DNA from: Limnohabitans parvus II-B4
Lineage (GTDB): Bacteria > Pseudomonadota > Gammaproteobacteria > Burkholderiales > Burkholderiaceae_C
Assembly (NCBI RefSeq): GCF_003063455.1
Contig: NZ_NESN01000004.1
Coordinates: 124,001-188,000 of the forward strand
Direction of reading: 5' to 3'
DNA length: 64,000 nt
This document shows, one piece after another, positions 17,459 through 26,443 of the stretch. Every line of letters starts with the position of its first letter. The first letter of the stretch is position 1. The translations under genes and the position numbers were made by a program. Under the pieces are notes generated by a model. The model did not search any database and was not told the DNA's origin. It was given only the letters and a program-made list of their open reading frames with translations.

Positions 17459-18778
17459 TTATTGGATTGAAAACGGCGCGTGCAAGAAGCCGCGAAACCT
17501 CGCCCGGCCTCCGCGCATGGGCGTTTGGGTGAGTTGGTAGTCGGGAAAGCGTTGCAAAAACCGTCCGATGGCGATGCGCCCCTCCAAACGCGCCAAACTC
17601 AAACCCGCACACTGGTGCACCCCAAAGCCAAAGGCCAGGTGCTTGTTGCCTGTGCGGCGCAGGTTCAGTTGTTCGGGGTTGTCGTAAACGGCAGGGTCGC
17701 GGTTGGCCGCACCAATGCACAGCGTGACCAAGGCGCCTGCGGGCAAGTCCATGCCGTTGACCTGGGTGGCTTGAACCGCGCGGCGGTTGCTCAGTTGGTT
17801 GGACGATTCAAAGCGCAAAAACTCGTCGACGGCCAAACCCAGAATCTGTTGGCGCTCTTCTTCAGTGCCCGCCTGCGTCAAGTCGGCCTGCAGCTGTTTG
17901 CGCTGCTCGGACCATTCCTGCAGGCTGATGAGCGCGTTGCCGATCAGGTTGGTGGTGGTCTCATGCCCGGCATTGAGCAAAAACACGCAGTTTTGCAGCA
18001 GCTCGACCTCGCTCAAGGCGTCGCCATTTTCCTCACCCTGGATCAAGCGGGTCAGCACATCGTGCTCCGGGTCACCGGGTTGCAATCGCCGATCCGCAAC
18101 CAACTTGCGCAGATAAGCCAGAAACTCGGTCACGCTGCGATTGCCCAGCGCTTCTTGCTCTGGGGTGAGGGATGGCTCCAGCGCCCCCAAAATGGCCAGC
18201 GACCAGCCGCGCAGCGGTTCGCGCTCGGCGTGCGGCACACCCAGCAGGTTGCCGATGATCTCGACCGGAATGGCCGAGGCAAAGTCTTCGATCAGGTCCC
18301 CGCCGCCTTGCGCCTCGATCTTGTCCAGCAGGCTGTCGACCAGCTGTACCAGGCCTGGCTCCATCGCTTCAATGGCCCGGCGAGTGAGGGCGCCCATGAT
18401 CAGGCGGCGCACCCGGGTGTGCAGGGGCGGGTCGTTGAAGACCAGGCTGCTCGTGTGGTGCTCAAACAGCGGTGCCATGCCACTCGCTGTGGCAAATGGT
18501 GGCTGGTTGAAGGGGGCGTGGTTGTATTTGGGGCCGAACTCGACTTGCTTGTCGGAGCTGAAGACCTTGGCGTCGCGGTACACCGCTACCAGATCGGCGT
18601 GGCGCGTGAGGAAATAGGAGCCATCGGGCATGCGCTTGAAGGGCTCGGCTTCGCGCAGCGCGGCATAGACCGGGTAAGGGTTGTCCAGAAAGTCGCGCGG
18701 CAAGGCCCGCAGGTCTAGGTTTTGGGCCAACTCGCGGGCCCTTTCTGCCGACAGGGGCGGGGTGATGTGGGCGTTCAT
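17459..18778 (-). CDS. Cytochrome P450
   Basis: A 439-residue soluble bacterial P450. It shows the I-helix oxygen-activation motif LNAGHETTTNLIGNAL, the K-helix ExxR in DEFLRFESSNQLSNRRA, and the heme-binding loop FGFGVHQCAG with the proximal ligand Cys390. No membrane anchor is present, so it needs separate ferredoxin and reductase partners, and none is in the window. The start codon overlaps the stop of the upstream hydrolase (ATGA), showing translational coupling, and DUF962 follows. Substrate unknown; fatty acid or terpenoid-type substrates would fit a hydrolase/DUF962 neighbourhood. Confidence 0.95.
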   Translation of the reverse strand: MNAHITPPLSAERARELAQNLDLRALPRDFLDNPYPVYAALREAEPFKRMPDGSYFLTRHADLVAVYRDAKVFSSDKQVEFGPKYNHAPFNQPPFATASGMAPLFEHHTSSLVFNDPPLHTRVRRLIMGALTRRAIEAMEPGLVQLVDSLLDKIEAQGGGDLIEDFASAIPVEIIGNLLGVPHAEREPLRGWSLAILGALEPSLTPEQEALGNRSVTEFLAYLRKLVADRRLQPGDPEHDVLTRLIQGEENGDALSEVELLQNCVFLLNAGHETTTNLIGNALISLQEWSEQRKQLQADLTQAGTEEERQQILGLAVDEFLRFESSNQLSNRRAVQATQVNGMDLPAGALVTLCIGAANRDPAVYDNPEQLNLRRTGNKHLAFGFGVHQCAGLSLARLEGRIAIGRFLQRFPDYQLTQTPMRGGRARFRGFLHAPFSIQ

Positions 18779-19593
18779 GGGTTCAAAAAATCTTTAAGGG
18801 CCTGCAAAACGCCTTCGGGCGCTTCGGTCATGAGCGAATGGCCTGCAGGCAGCTGCACCACCTTGGGCTGGGCGCACAAATCGATCAGGCTTTGTGCAGC
18901 TTTGGGTGGCGTCATCTGGTCGGCGCTGCCCAGCACGAACAAGGCGGGGCAGGTCACGCGGGGCATGGCCGCTTCTGCACCCCGGTAGTCGTCGCAGGCC
19001 TTGAAGCCGGTGTGGAACACATTGACTTGCGTGTTGCTGGCCAACACCCGGCGCATCAGCGCCTTGCTGCCGCCATACAACCAGGTGCCAGGGCCCAGCG
19101 CCGAAGGTGGCGGTGCCAATGTGGAATGCGAAAAGCTGTTGACCATGTCAATCGCCTTGAACGGGGCGCTGACGGATAAATCGAGCAGGGCGGGCGAGAC
19201 GCGCATGGGGTAAGCGGTGCCCACCATCACCAAATTGCCTACGCGGCCTGGGTGCGCCACTGCATCGCGGGCGGTGGCTTCGAGGGCAATGAGCGAGCCA
19301 AAGCTGTGGCCGATCAGTGCGGCCTTTTCAATCTTCAGGGCATCGAGCAAGGCGATGACGGTGTCGGCCGCTTCTTCCACGCTTTGGGGTGGGGTGCCTT
19401 CGCTTTTGCAATGCCCCGGCAGGTCAATGGCCAACACGTTCCAGCCGTGGTGCGCCATGTAGCGTGTTTGCAAGATCCAGACGCTGTGGTCGTTGAGCAC
19501 GCCGTGGATGAACACGGCGGTGGGCTGCGCGGGGTTGAAGGGCTTGCCGCCGGTGTAGGCGTAGAGCGTGTGGGTGGGCAAAGAGACGATCAT
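18775..19593 (-). CDS. Alpha/beta-fold hydrolase
   Basis: A 272-residue hydrolase; start at 19593 (MIVSLPTHTLYAYTGG). It has the oxyanion segment FIHGVLNDHSVW, the nucleophile elbow GHSFGS with Ser97, an acid strand near LFVLGSADQMTPP and the catalytic His in PAGHSLM. First gene of an operon with the P450, overlapping by ATGA. Esterase or ring-cleavage-product hydrolase activity is possible; the substrate cannot be told. The upstream region carries a reverse-oriented repeat element. Confidence 0.9.
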   Translation of the reverse strand: MIVSLPTHTLYAYTGGKPFNPAQPTAVFIHGVLNDHSVWILQTRYMAHHGWNVLAIDLPGHCKSEGTPPQSVEEAADTVIALLDALKIEKAALIGHSFGSLIALEATARDAVAHPGRVGNLVMVGTAYPMRVSPALLDLSVSAPFKAIDMVNSFSHSTLAPPPSALGPGTWLYGGSKALMRRVLASNTQVNVFHTGFKACDDYRGAEAAMPRVTCPALFVLGSADQMTPPKAAQSLIDLCAQPKVVQLPAGHSLMTEAPEGVLQALKDFLNP

Positions 19594-19648
19594 GACTTGA
19601 GGCTCAGGTGATGAACTTTTCCGTTCAAGAAAGGACAAACGCTCGACA

Positions 19649-19800
19649 TGTCACCCCGGACTTGATCCGGGGTCCATGGATTCCCGCATGCGCGGGAATG
19701 ACAGTGGGTGCTCGGAATGACAGTGGGTGCGCGAAATGACAGGGGTTGCGCGAAATGACAGGGGTTGCACGGGAATGACAGGGGTTGCGCGGGAATGACG
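19649..19800 (-). repeat. Double-hairpin repeat element, reverse orientation, with 19-20-bp array
   Basis: The core at 19649-19703 is inverted and shortened: TGTCACCCCGGA-cttga-TCCGGGGT first, then hairpin ATTCCCGC-atgc-GCGGGAAT and TGACA. The hairpin-1 end is then repeated outward with TGACA at 19699, 19718, 19737, 19756 and 19776 and TGACG at 19796, steps of 19, 19, 19, 20, 20 bp. It fills the gap between the hydrolase and the sulfhydrylase gene. Confidence 0.82.
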
Positions 19801-19829
19801 GTGGAGGGCATGGGCAGCTTGCGCAAATT

Positions 19830-21128
19830 TCAAGCGGCCTTTTCCGCGGCTTTGAGGGCTTTTTTCAGATCGTCGATCAGGTCGGCCGGGTCTTCCAGGC
19901 CAATCGACAAGCGGATGGTGCCGGGGCCAATACCGCCAGCGGCCAGTGCTTCGTCCGTCATGCGGAAATGCGTGGTGCTGGCCGGGTGGATCACCAGGCT
20001 GCGACAGTCGCCCACATTGGCCAGGTGGCTGAAGACTTTGAGGGTTTCGATGAACTTTTGGCCTTGGGCGCGAGTGCCTTGGATGTCGAAGCTGAACACC
20101 GAGCCCGCGCCGCGTGGCAAGAGTTTTTGTGCCAAAGCATGCGAGGGGTGGCTTTCCAGAAGTGGGTGTCCCACACGGCTGACCAGCGGGTGCGCGGCCA
20201 AAAATTCGACCACTTTGGCGGTGTTCTCCATGTGCCGGGCCATGCGCAGCGGCAGGGTTTCGATGCCTTGCAAAATCAGCCAAGCGGTGTGCGGGCTCAT
20301 GCAAGCGCCAAAGTCGCGCAGGCCCTCGCGCCGCGCCCGCAGCAAGAAGGCACCCACGGTGCTTTCTTCGCTGAACACCATGTTGTGAAAGCCTTCATAG
20401 GCCTGGCTCAATTCGGCAAATTTGCCCGATTTGTCCCAGTCAAAACTGCCGCCATCGACCACCACACCGCCCACCACCGTGCCGTGGCCCGACAAAAACT
20501 TGGTGGCCGAGTGGTAAACGAGGTCTGCCCCGTGGTCAAAAGGCTTGATGAGCCAAGGCGAGGTGAGGGTGGAATCCACCAGCAGCGGCACACCCGCTTC
20601 GTGGGCGATGGCGCTCACGGCCTCGATGTCCAGCACATCCATGCCGGGGTTGCCCACGGTTTCGCCAAAAAAGAGTTTGGTGTCGGGTTGCACAGCGGCA
20701 CGCCAAGCGTCCAAGTCGCCGGGTTTGACGAAGGTGGTGCGGATGCCAAAGCGGCTCAGGGTGTAGTGCAGTAGGTTGTGCGAGCCGCCGTACAAAGCCG
20801 ACGAAGCCACGATGTGTGAGCCCGCGCCCATGAGCGTGGCGATGGCCAGATGCAAGGCCGCCTGGCCGCTGGCCGTGGCTATGGCCCCAATGCCGCCTTC
20901 AAGCGCTGAAATTCGCTGCTCCAAAACGGCATTGGTCGGGTTGCTGATGCGGCTGTAAACATGGCCAGGGCGCTCCAGATTGAACAGGGCCGCGGCTTGG
21001 TCGGTGGACTCAAAGACAAACGAGGTGGTGAGGTGGATCGGAACCGCCCGTGCACCGGTTACCGGGTCGGGGGCTGCACCCGCATGCAGGGCCAAAGTGT
21101 CAAAACCGGGATCGCTGTAACCAGCCAT
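19830..21128 (-). CDS. metY: O-acetylhomoserine / O-succinylhomoserine sulfhydrylase
   Basis: A 432-residue PLP enzyme of the Cys/Met metabolism family that makes homocysteine from an activated homoserine and sulfide. The start is at 21128 (MAGYSDPGFDTLALHAG), which matches the family N-terminus. It shows YSRISNPTNAVLEQRISALEGG, SGQAALHLAI, ETVGNPGMDVLDIEA, and the PLP Lys210 in YHSATKFLSGHGTVVGG. The roughly 430-residue length and THALHAG-type start favour MetY over MetZ, but substrate choice between acetyl and succinyl esters is not certain. It is divergent from the CBS gene over about 115 bp. Confidence 0.92.
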   Translation of the reverse strand: MAGYSDPGFDTLALHAGAAPDPVTGARAVPIHLTTSFVFESTDQAAALFNLERPGHVYSRISNPTNAVLEQRISALEGGIGAIATASGQAALHLAIATLMGAGSHIVASSALYGGSHNLLHYTLSRFGIRTTFVKPGDLDAWRAAVQPDTKLFFGETVGNPGMDVLDIEAVSAIAHEAGVPLLVDSTLTSPWLIKPFDHGADLVYHSATKFLSGHGTVVGGVVVDGGSFDWDKSGKFAELSQAYEGFHNMVFSEESTVGAFLLRARREGLRDFGACMSPHTAWLILQGIETLPLRMARHMENTAKVVEFLAAHPLVSRVGHPLLESHPSHALAQKLLPRGAGSVFSFDIQGTRAQGQKFIETLKVFSHLANVGDCRSLVIHPASTTHFRMTDEALAAGGIGPGTIRLSIGLEDPADLIDDLKKALKAAEKAA

Positions 21129-21242
21129 GAAGGGTCTCCGAAAAAAGAAAGTGTCCGGCAAGCTTGAAGCCTTACGCTTGGCGTTCATTGTGGGCTATAT
21201 TGATATCCAATCTAACCCGGATCGACCCTCAGGAGACACACC

Positions 21243-21710
21243 ATGAAAGTCAGCGACATCCTCCGCGTCAAGGGCGGCACCTTGTTCACCGTGCAGTCCG
21301 ACGAGCCTTTGTCTCTCGCCATGAACGACATGGCCGAAAAAGACCTCGGTTCTTTGGTGGTCATGGCCAGGGGGGCGCTGGCGGGCATGCTTACTTTCCG
21401 CGAGGTGATCCGGCAAATCGTTAAAAACGGTGGGCAAGCCGGTTCCTCTTTGGTGAGCGATGCCATGGACAGCCAACCCTTGACCTGCACGGGCGAGACC
21501 GATATCGACGAAGTGCGCCGCATGATGCTGGAGCACCACGCCCGCTACATGCCGGTTATGGAAGGCACGATGCTGATGGGTGTGATCAGCTTCTACGACG
21601 TGGCCAAGGCCGTGGTGGACGGTCAGAACTTTGAAAACAAGATGCTCAAAGCCTACATCCGCGATTGGCCCGAAGGCTCGGCCTCAGATGCCGAAGACGT
21701 CAAGCTCTGA
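21243..21710 (+). CDS. Tandem CBS-domain protein
   Basis: A 155-residue protein made of two CBS domains: MKVSDILRVKGGTLFTVQSDEPLSLAMNDM... to about residue 62, and SDAMDSQPLTCTGETDIDEVRRMMLEHHARYMPVME... after residue 75. CBS pairs bind adenosyl ligands (AMP, ATP, SAM) and usually regulate other proteins. The ATG at 21243 follows AGGAGACACACC. It is 33 bp upstream of aroC, so co-transcription is likely, but no functional link to chorismate synthesis is known. Confidence 0.92.
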   Translation: MKVSDILRVKGGTLFTVQSDEPLSLAMNDMAEKDLGSLVVMARGALAGMLTFREVIRQIVKNGGQAGSSLVSDAMDSQPLTCTGETDIDEVRRMMLEHHARYMPVMEGTMLMGVISFYDVAKAVVDGQNFENKMLKAYIRDWPEGSASDAEDVKL

Positions 21711-21743
21711 CAGGCGGCTGCGCCGCTCTGGGATAATGACTCC

Positions 21744-22841
21744 ATGAGCGGCAATACATTCGGAAATCTCTTCTCGGTCACCAACTTCGGTGAATCCCAC
21801 GGCCCGGCCATTGGCTGCGTGATCGACGGCTGCCCCCCGGGCATGCCCTTGAGTGAGGCCGACATCCAGCCCGACCTGGACCGTCGCCGCCCCGGCACCA
21901 GCAAATTTGTCACCCAGCGCAACGAGCCCGATGCGGTGCAGATCCTCTCGGGCGTGTACCAGGGCCTGACCACCGGCACCCCGATTTGCTTGCTGATCAA
22001 CAACACCGACCAGCGCAGCAAGGACTATGGCGACATCCTGCAAACCTTCCGCCCAGGTCACGCCGACTACACCTACTGGCGTAAATACGGCCTGCGCGAC
22101 CCGCGTGGCGGTGGCCGCTCTTCGGCCCGTTTGACCGCGCCCATGGTGGCTGCCGGAGCGGTGGCCAAAAAGTGGCTCAAAGAGAAATTTGGCACCACGT
22201 TTGTCGGCTGCATGACCCAGATCGGCGATGTGCCGATCGGCTTTGAGAGCTGGGACCATGTGCCCAACAACCCGTTTTTTGCCCCGGTGGCCGATGTGTC
22301 GGCGCTGGAGGATTACATGAATGTGCTGCGCAAGTCCGGTGATTCGTGTGGTGCCCGCCTGCGGGTGGTGGCGCGTGGCGTGCCCGTGGGCCTGGGCCAG
22401 CCGCTGTTTGACAAGATCGACGCCGACATCGCCTTTGCCATGATGGGCATCAACGCGGTCAAGGGCGTGGAGATTGGTGCAGGCTTTGGCTGTGTCACCC
22501 AAAAGGGCAGCACCGCAGGTGACACGCTCACGCCCGAGGGCTTTGTGGGCAACAACGCAGGTGGCGTACTCGGCGGCATCAGCACTGGGCAAGACATCGA
22601 GGTGTCCATTGCCGTCAAACCCACCAGTTCCATTTTGATTGCCCGCGACTCGATTGACTCAGAGGGCAAGCCCACAGAGGTCATCACCAAGGGGCGTCAT
22701 GACCCGTGCGTGGGCATCCGCGCCACCCCGATTGCCGAGGCCATGCTGGCTTTGGTGGTCATGGAGCATGCTTTGCAGCACCGGGCCCAATGTGGTGATG
22801 TGGTCCATGACTTTCCACCCATCGCTGCGGCCAAGCCCTGA
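21744..22841 (+). CDS. aroC: Chorismate synthase
   Basis: A 365-residue FMN-dependent enzyme converting EPSP to chorismate, the last step of the shikimate pathway. Signatures are [31 protein letters not shown] start, [47 protein letters not shown], and [17 protein letters not shown]. Full length. Its last 20 or so bases, including the stop codon, are duplicated about 235 bp downstream together with a repeat element (22823-22882 against 23058-23117). Confidence 0.97.
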   Translation: MSGNTFGNLFSVTNFGESHGPAIGCVIDGCPPGMPLSEADIQPDLDRRRPGTSKFVTQRNEPDAVQILSGVYQGLTTGTPICLLINNTDQRSKDYGDILQTFRPGHADYTYWRKYGLRDPRGGGRSSARLTAPMVAAGAVAKKWLKEKFGTTFVGCMTQIGDVPIGFESWDHVPNNPFFAPVADVSALEDYMNVLRKSGDSCGARLRVVARGVPVGLGQPLFDKIDADIAFAMMGINAVKGVEIGAGFGCVTQKGSTAGDTLTPEGFVGNNAGGVLGGISTGQDIEVSIAVKPTSSILIARDSIDSEGKPTEVITKGRHDPCVGIRATPIAEAMLALVVMEHALQHRAQCGDVVHDFPPIAAAKP

Positions 22842-22854
22842 TGCACCATGGCCT

Positions 22855-23184
22855 GGTCATACCCGCGCATGCGGGTATCCATGCGCCGATCCGTTTCGGC
22901 CGTGGTGATGTTCCACTTTGTCATACCCGCGCATGCGGGTATCCATGCTTGGAGTCATGGATGCCCGATCAAGTCGGGCATGACAACTTCTGGGGCCAGG
23001 GCATGACAACTTTGAGGTGCAGGGCATGACAACTTTGAGGTGCAGGGCATGACTTGCTCTTGTCGCTACGGCCAAGCCCTGATGCCCCATGGCCTTGTCA
23101 TACCCGCGCATGCGGGTATCCATGTTGGGGGTCATGGATGCCCGATCAAGTCGGGCATGACAGGCTCTGGGTGTCGGGCATGAC
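22855..23184 (+). repeat. Double-hairpin repeat elements with 23-bp right-end array and duplicated aroC tail
   Basis: A half element (hairpin ATACCCGC-gcat-GCGGGTAT) is at 22855-22880. Core A runs 22919-22985 with second hairpin ATGCCCGA-tcaag-TCGGGCAT. Right ends TGAC(A) lie at 22981, 23004, 23027 and 23050, an exact 23-bp period. Core B runs 23096-23162, with one more unit at 23181. The region 23058-23117 copies 22823-22882. The final unit contains the ATG used as start of the MFS gene at 23180. Confidence 0.87.
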
Positions 23185-24397
23185 GGCTTTGCAATCAGCT
23201 TCTGGTGCACGCAAACAGCTCCTGCCCTTTGCCGCGTTGTCGGCCAGTTATTTCGCGCACATCGGGTTCTTCAACCCCTATTTGCCACTGTGGTTGCAAG
23301 ACATGGGGCTGAGCCTCTTGACCATCAGTGTGCTCACGGCCGTGCAGGCGACGACCCGCCTGTTTGCCCCATATGCCTGGGGCGCCTTGAGCGACCGCAC
23401 GGGCGAGCGTGTGAAGCTGCTGCGCATTGGCGCAGGGGTGGCGTTTGCGTCGGCTTGCCTTCTGTTTTGGGATTGGGGGCCTGTGGGCCTGGGCTTGGTG
23501 CTGCTGGTCATGTTCACCCACACCAGTTCCATGATGCCCATGAGCGAAGCGGCCATGGCCCACCTCGTCAGTCAGGGTGGCGGGTTCGATGCCAAACGCT
23601 ATGGCCGTGTGCGCCTGTGGGGCTCGCTGGGTTTTCTGGTCACAGTGTTTGTGGCCGGGGCCTGGTTCGAGGCCTTTGGCATGCAGCATTTCCCGGGCTG
23701 GACGGTGGTCAGTTTGGCAGCGGTCTTGCTCAGCGTCTGGTGCTTGCCCGATCTGAAAGAGGCGCAGCACCACACCGATGCCCATGTGTCTGTGGGACGC
23801 GTGTTGCGGCAAAAAGCGGTGCGCTGGTTTTTTGCATCCACATTTTTTCATGTGCTCTCGCACATCGGCATTTATGTGTTTTTCTCGCTGTACCTCGATT
23901 CGCTGGGTTACAGCAAAACCATGATCGGCGTGTTCTGGGCCGTGTCGGTGGTGGTCGAGATTGGCTGGTTTTACAGCCAGTCGCGCTGGTTGCCCCGCCT
24001 CCCGCTGACGGGCTGGTTGGTGGTGTGCTCGGCAGCCATGGTCTTGCGCATGGGCCTGACGGCCTGGTGGGCAGATGTGCTGTGGGTGCTGCTGCTGGCG
24101 CAATGCCTGCATGCGCTGACCTTTGCCACCCACCACACCGCCTGCATCGCCTTGCTGTCGCACCATTTCCCGGGGCGTTTGCGTGGGCGGGGGCAAGCCC
24201 TGTACACCGTGATTGCCTATGGTTTTCCGGGCGTGATCGGGGGGCTGCTGGGTGGTGTGCTCAGTGAGCGCTGGGGCCTGGTGTCGGTGTACCACGCCAG
24301 CTTGGTGACCAGCATGATCGCCACGGCAGCCGCTTATAAGGTCTGGCGCTTGCAGCACCCCAGACGGCCCTTGCCACGTCTTGACCCCACTGAATGA
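23180..24397 (+). CDS. MFS transporter (3-phenylpropionate/HcaT-like group)
   Basis: A 405-residue, 12-helix permease. The start at ATG 23180 (MTALQSASGARKQLLPFAALSASYFAHIGFFNPYLPLWL) gives a normal length; the longer frame from 23054 translates repeat DNA. Family features are YLPLWLQDMG in helix 1, PYAWGALSDRTGERVKLL (the A-loop GxxxDRxG motif), YGRVRLWGSLGFLV and RLRGRGQALYTVIAYGFPGVIGG. Substrate unknown. The start codon lies inside the last 23-bp unit of the repeat array, with only a poor ribosome-binding site, so expression may depend on recent repeat events. It overlaps the next gene by ATGA. Confidence 0.9.
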   Translation: MTALQSASGARKQLLPFAALSASYFAHIGFFNPYLPLWLQDMGLSLLTISVLTAVQATTRLFAPYAWGALSDRTGERVKLLRIGAGVAFASACLLFWDWGPVGLGLVLLVMFTHTSSMMPMSEAAMAHLVSQGGGFDAKRYGRVRLWGSLGFLVTVFVAGAWFEAFGMQHFPGWTVVSLAAVLLSVWCLPDLKEAQHHTDAHVSVGRVLRQKAVRWFFASTFFHVLSHIGIYVFFSLYLDSLGYSKTMIGVFWAVSVVVEIGWFYSQSRWLPRLPLTGWLVVCSAAMVLRMGLTAWWADVLWVLLLAQCLHALTFATHHTACIALLSHHFPGRLRGRGQALYTVIAYGFPGVIGGLLGGVLSERWGLVSVYHASLVTSMIATAAAYKVWRLQHPRRPLPRLDPTE

Positions 24398-25317
24398 CCA
24401 TGACCGCTGGTGACAAAAATGGGCCCTTGGCTGTGGCGACGCCAGCCGCTTTGCCTGCATTTTTGCCATCTGAATTGGCAGTGGCCCTGGCAGGCGGGGA
24501 GCGTTTCGTCACCCATTGGGAGGGTGCCGGCACGGTCTGGCATGTTTGGGGGGAGGCACAGCATCCGGCAGTGGTGCTGCTGCACGGCGGCAGCGGCAGC
24601 TGGACGCACTGGGTGCGCAACATCGCGCCTTTGCGCGACGCAGGCTGGCGCGTGCTGGTGCCCGATTTGCCAGGTTTTGGCGACTCCGATTTGCCCAGCG
24701 GCTGCACCGATGTGGACGCTTTGCCAGCGCATCTGCACGCAGGTTTGCAGCAATTGCAGCAATCGGGTCAGTGCGCAGACGAAGTCAGCGTGGTGGGTTT
24801 TTCGTTCGGGGGCATGGCCGGGGCTTTGTGGCTGGCCGAACATGCGCAAGACGCCCAGCGTCTGGTGCTGGTCGGCGCTCCGGGCATGGGCCTGACGGTG
24901 CCTGAGCGCATCCCGCTCAAGGGCTGGCGGCATTTGCCCACCCCCGAAGCCCAAGAAGTGGTGCACCGCCACAACCTGATGGCGCTCATGCTGCAGAACC
25001 CGAACAGCCTGGACGACTTGGCCCTCAGCCTGCATGCAGCCAACGTGGCGCGTGACCGCATGCCGCGCAGGCGCATGTCTTCCACCGACATCGTGGCCCA
25101 AACCCTGCCCCAATTGCAGGTGCCTGTCAGCGCCATTTATGGGCAACACGACGCCTTGTACAAAGGACGTTTGCCCGAGTTGCAGGCCGCCATGCAGCGC
25201 CAGGCAGCCCATTGGGAGCAGTGGCACACCGTGGCCGGGGCGGGGCATTGGGTGCAGTACGAGGCGGCGCCAGCGTTCAACACTGCTTTGCTGGCGCAAA
25301 TTTCCTCGGGCGGTTGA
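24394..25317 (+). CDS. Alpha/beta-fold hydrolase
   Basis: A 307-residue hydrolase: LLHGGSGSWTHW (oxyanion region), nucleophile Ser137 in GFSFGGMAG, an acid in VSAIYGQHDALYKG and His in AGAGHWVQYEAA. It is related to meta-cleavage-product hydrolases and carboxylesterases; the substrate is unknown. Its ATG overlaps the MFS stop (ATGA), so uptake and hydrolysis of the same compound is a reasonable inference. It ends 7 bp from the convergent secreted hydrolase gene. Confidence 0.9.
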   Translation: MTMTAGDKNGPLAVATPAALPAFLPSELAVALAGGERFVTHWEGAGTVWHVWGEAQHPAVVLLHGGSGSWTHWVRNIAPLRDAGWRVLVPDLPGFGDSDLPSGCTDVDALPAHLHAGLQQLQQSGQCADEVSVVGFSFGGMAGALWLAEHAQDAQRLVLVGAPGMGLTVPERIPLKGWRHLPTPEAQEVVHRHNLMALMLQNPNSLDDLALSLHAANVARDRMPRRRMSSTDIVAQTLPQLQVPVSAIYGQHDALYKGRLPELQAAMQRQAAHWEQWHTVAGAGHWVQYEAAPAFNTALLAQISSGG

Positions 25318-25324
25318 TCGGGAC

Positions 25325-26185
25325 TTACTCGGCTCCCGCTACAGGTGTCACGACACCTTCGTTGATCCAGCGCACCAGGGCTTGTCCCACGGCTTCGTGA
25401 CGTTCATCGTAGCTGTGGTAGCTGGCTTTGCCACAAGGATCGGACCATCGGTTTCCGCCCACCACCGTGATCAGCCGGTTCGGGCTGCCTTGACGCTGTG
25501 CAAATCGGTAGGGCGTGAAGCGGCACAGGTCATCGCGGTGGTGCAAGTAGACAAAGGGCACACGCACTTGCTCGTGGGGGAATTGGTCGATGCTTTTGGC
25601 GTAACCCGTGAAGGGGCCACCTCCCGCGATGGATTGGGTGGCGGAATGGATGGCGCCAGCCAGGTGATCTGGCAAACGCAAAGACAGCCAATGGCTGCTG
25701 ATGGCGCCGTAGCTGTGCCCCATGGCAAAGAAGCGGGTCAATGTCTGCTGGTTTCGCACTTGTTCTATGAGGCGGCGCACGTCATCGGCGTAAGCCTCAG
25801 AGCTGCGAAATTCGTCATCGCAGGCGCTCGGGTTGGGGCCCCGTTGCCCCCATTGGTCGGTCGGACAGTCCACGGTCAGCAAGGAGATGCCAGCGGCAAG
25901 GAGCACCGGACGCATGCGCTCAACGTGTTGCTGGAGGTAAAAGAAGGCGGGTTGACCGTTGCGCAGCTCGATCCGGGGAATGCCAGGCCAACCCGGAAAA
26001 ACCATCAGAACGTTGCCATTGGCTTGGGGGGCTGTGTCCAGTAAACCCCGGATCACGACTTTTTGCTCGCTTTTGCTGCGGGCGCTCAATGCCTCCACCA
26101 CTTGCCGCTGGGTATCTTGGGCTTGGGCATTGGGCAACAGGGCCAGCGCCATCCACAGACCCATCAAAAGCTTGAGTGTTCTCAT
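25325..26185 (-). CDS. Exported alpha/beta hydrolase-fold protein
   Basis: A 286-residue protein with a clear Sec signal peptide (MRTLKLLMGLWMALALLPNAQAQ). The mature part has a hydrolase core with VFPGWPGIPRIELR, SLLTVDCPTDQWG and the nucleophile elbow AMGHSYGAISS (Ser158). Asp and His candidates occur in YLHHRDDLCRF and YHSYDERHEAVG. Four Cys residues could form disulfides in the periplasm. Function unknown. The 258 bp upstream (26186-26443) hold no gene I can support; a 38-codon frame at 26221-26337 (minus) lacks family features. Confidence 0.82.
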   Translation of the reverse strand: MRTLKLLMGLWMALALLPNAQAQDTQRQVVEALSARSKSEQKVVIRGLLDTAPQANGNVLMVFPGWPGIPRIELRNGQPAFFYLQQHVERMRPVLLAAGISLLTVDCPTDQWGQRGPNPSACDDEFRSSEAYADDVRRLIEQVRNQQTLTRFFAMGHSYGAISSHWLSLRLPDHLAGAIHSATQSIAGGGPFTGYAKSIDQFPHEQVRVPFVYLHHRDDLCRFTPYRFAQRQGSPNRLITVVGGNRWSDPCGKASYHSYDERHEAVGQALVRWINEGVVTPVAGAE

Positions 26186-26443
26186 TTTCAGTCCTTTCAG
26201 TCATCAGTTTGTGGGTGTTTTCAGGGCCGATACGGCTGCGCGCAGTCGGCCTGTGACCCCAGCGCCAGGCCCATAGCCCTGACTTGGGCCTTGATTACAT
26301 CCCGCGTGTTGGTGCCGAGTAAGACAAGGACGTTCATGTTGGCGAGCCTTGGTCTATGGGAACCGGGGGGATGAAGGAAGCTGTCTGCGATTGTCGGTGA
26401 TTTGCGGCAAGATAAGGCATTGGTTTTGCCTTGAAAGTTGCTG

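Noticed and set aside
23054..23179. N-terminal extension of the MFS transporter
   Set aside because: The extra 42 codons translate hairpin-repeat DNA and resemble no transporter sequence.
26221..26337. Small minus-strand frame MNVLVLLGTNTRDVIKAQ... upstream of the secreted hydrolase
   Set aside because: Thirty-eight codons, no recognisable motif or good ribosome-binding site; left as non-coding.
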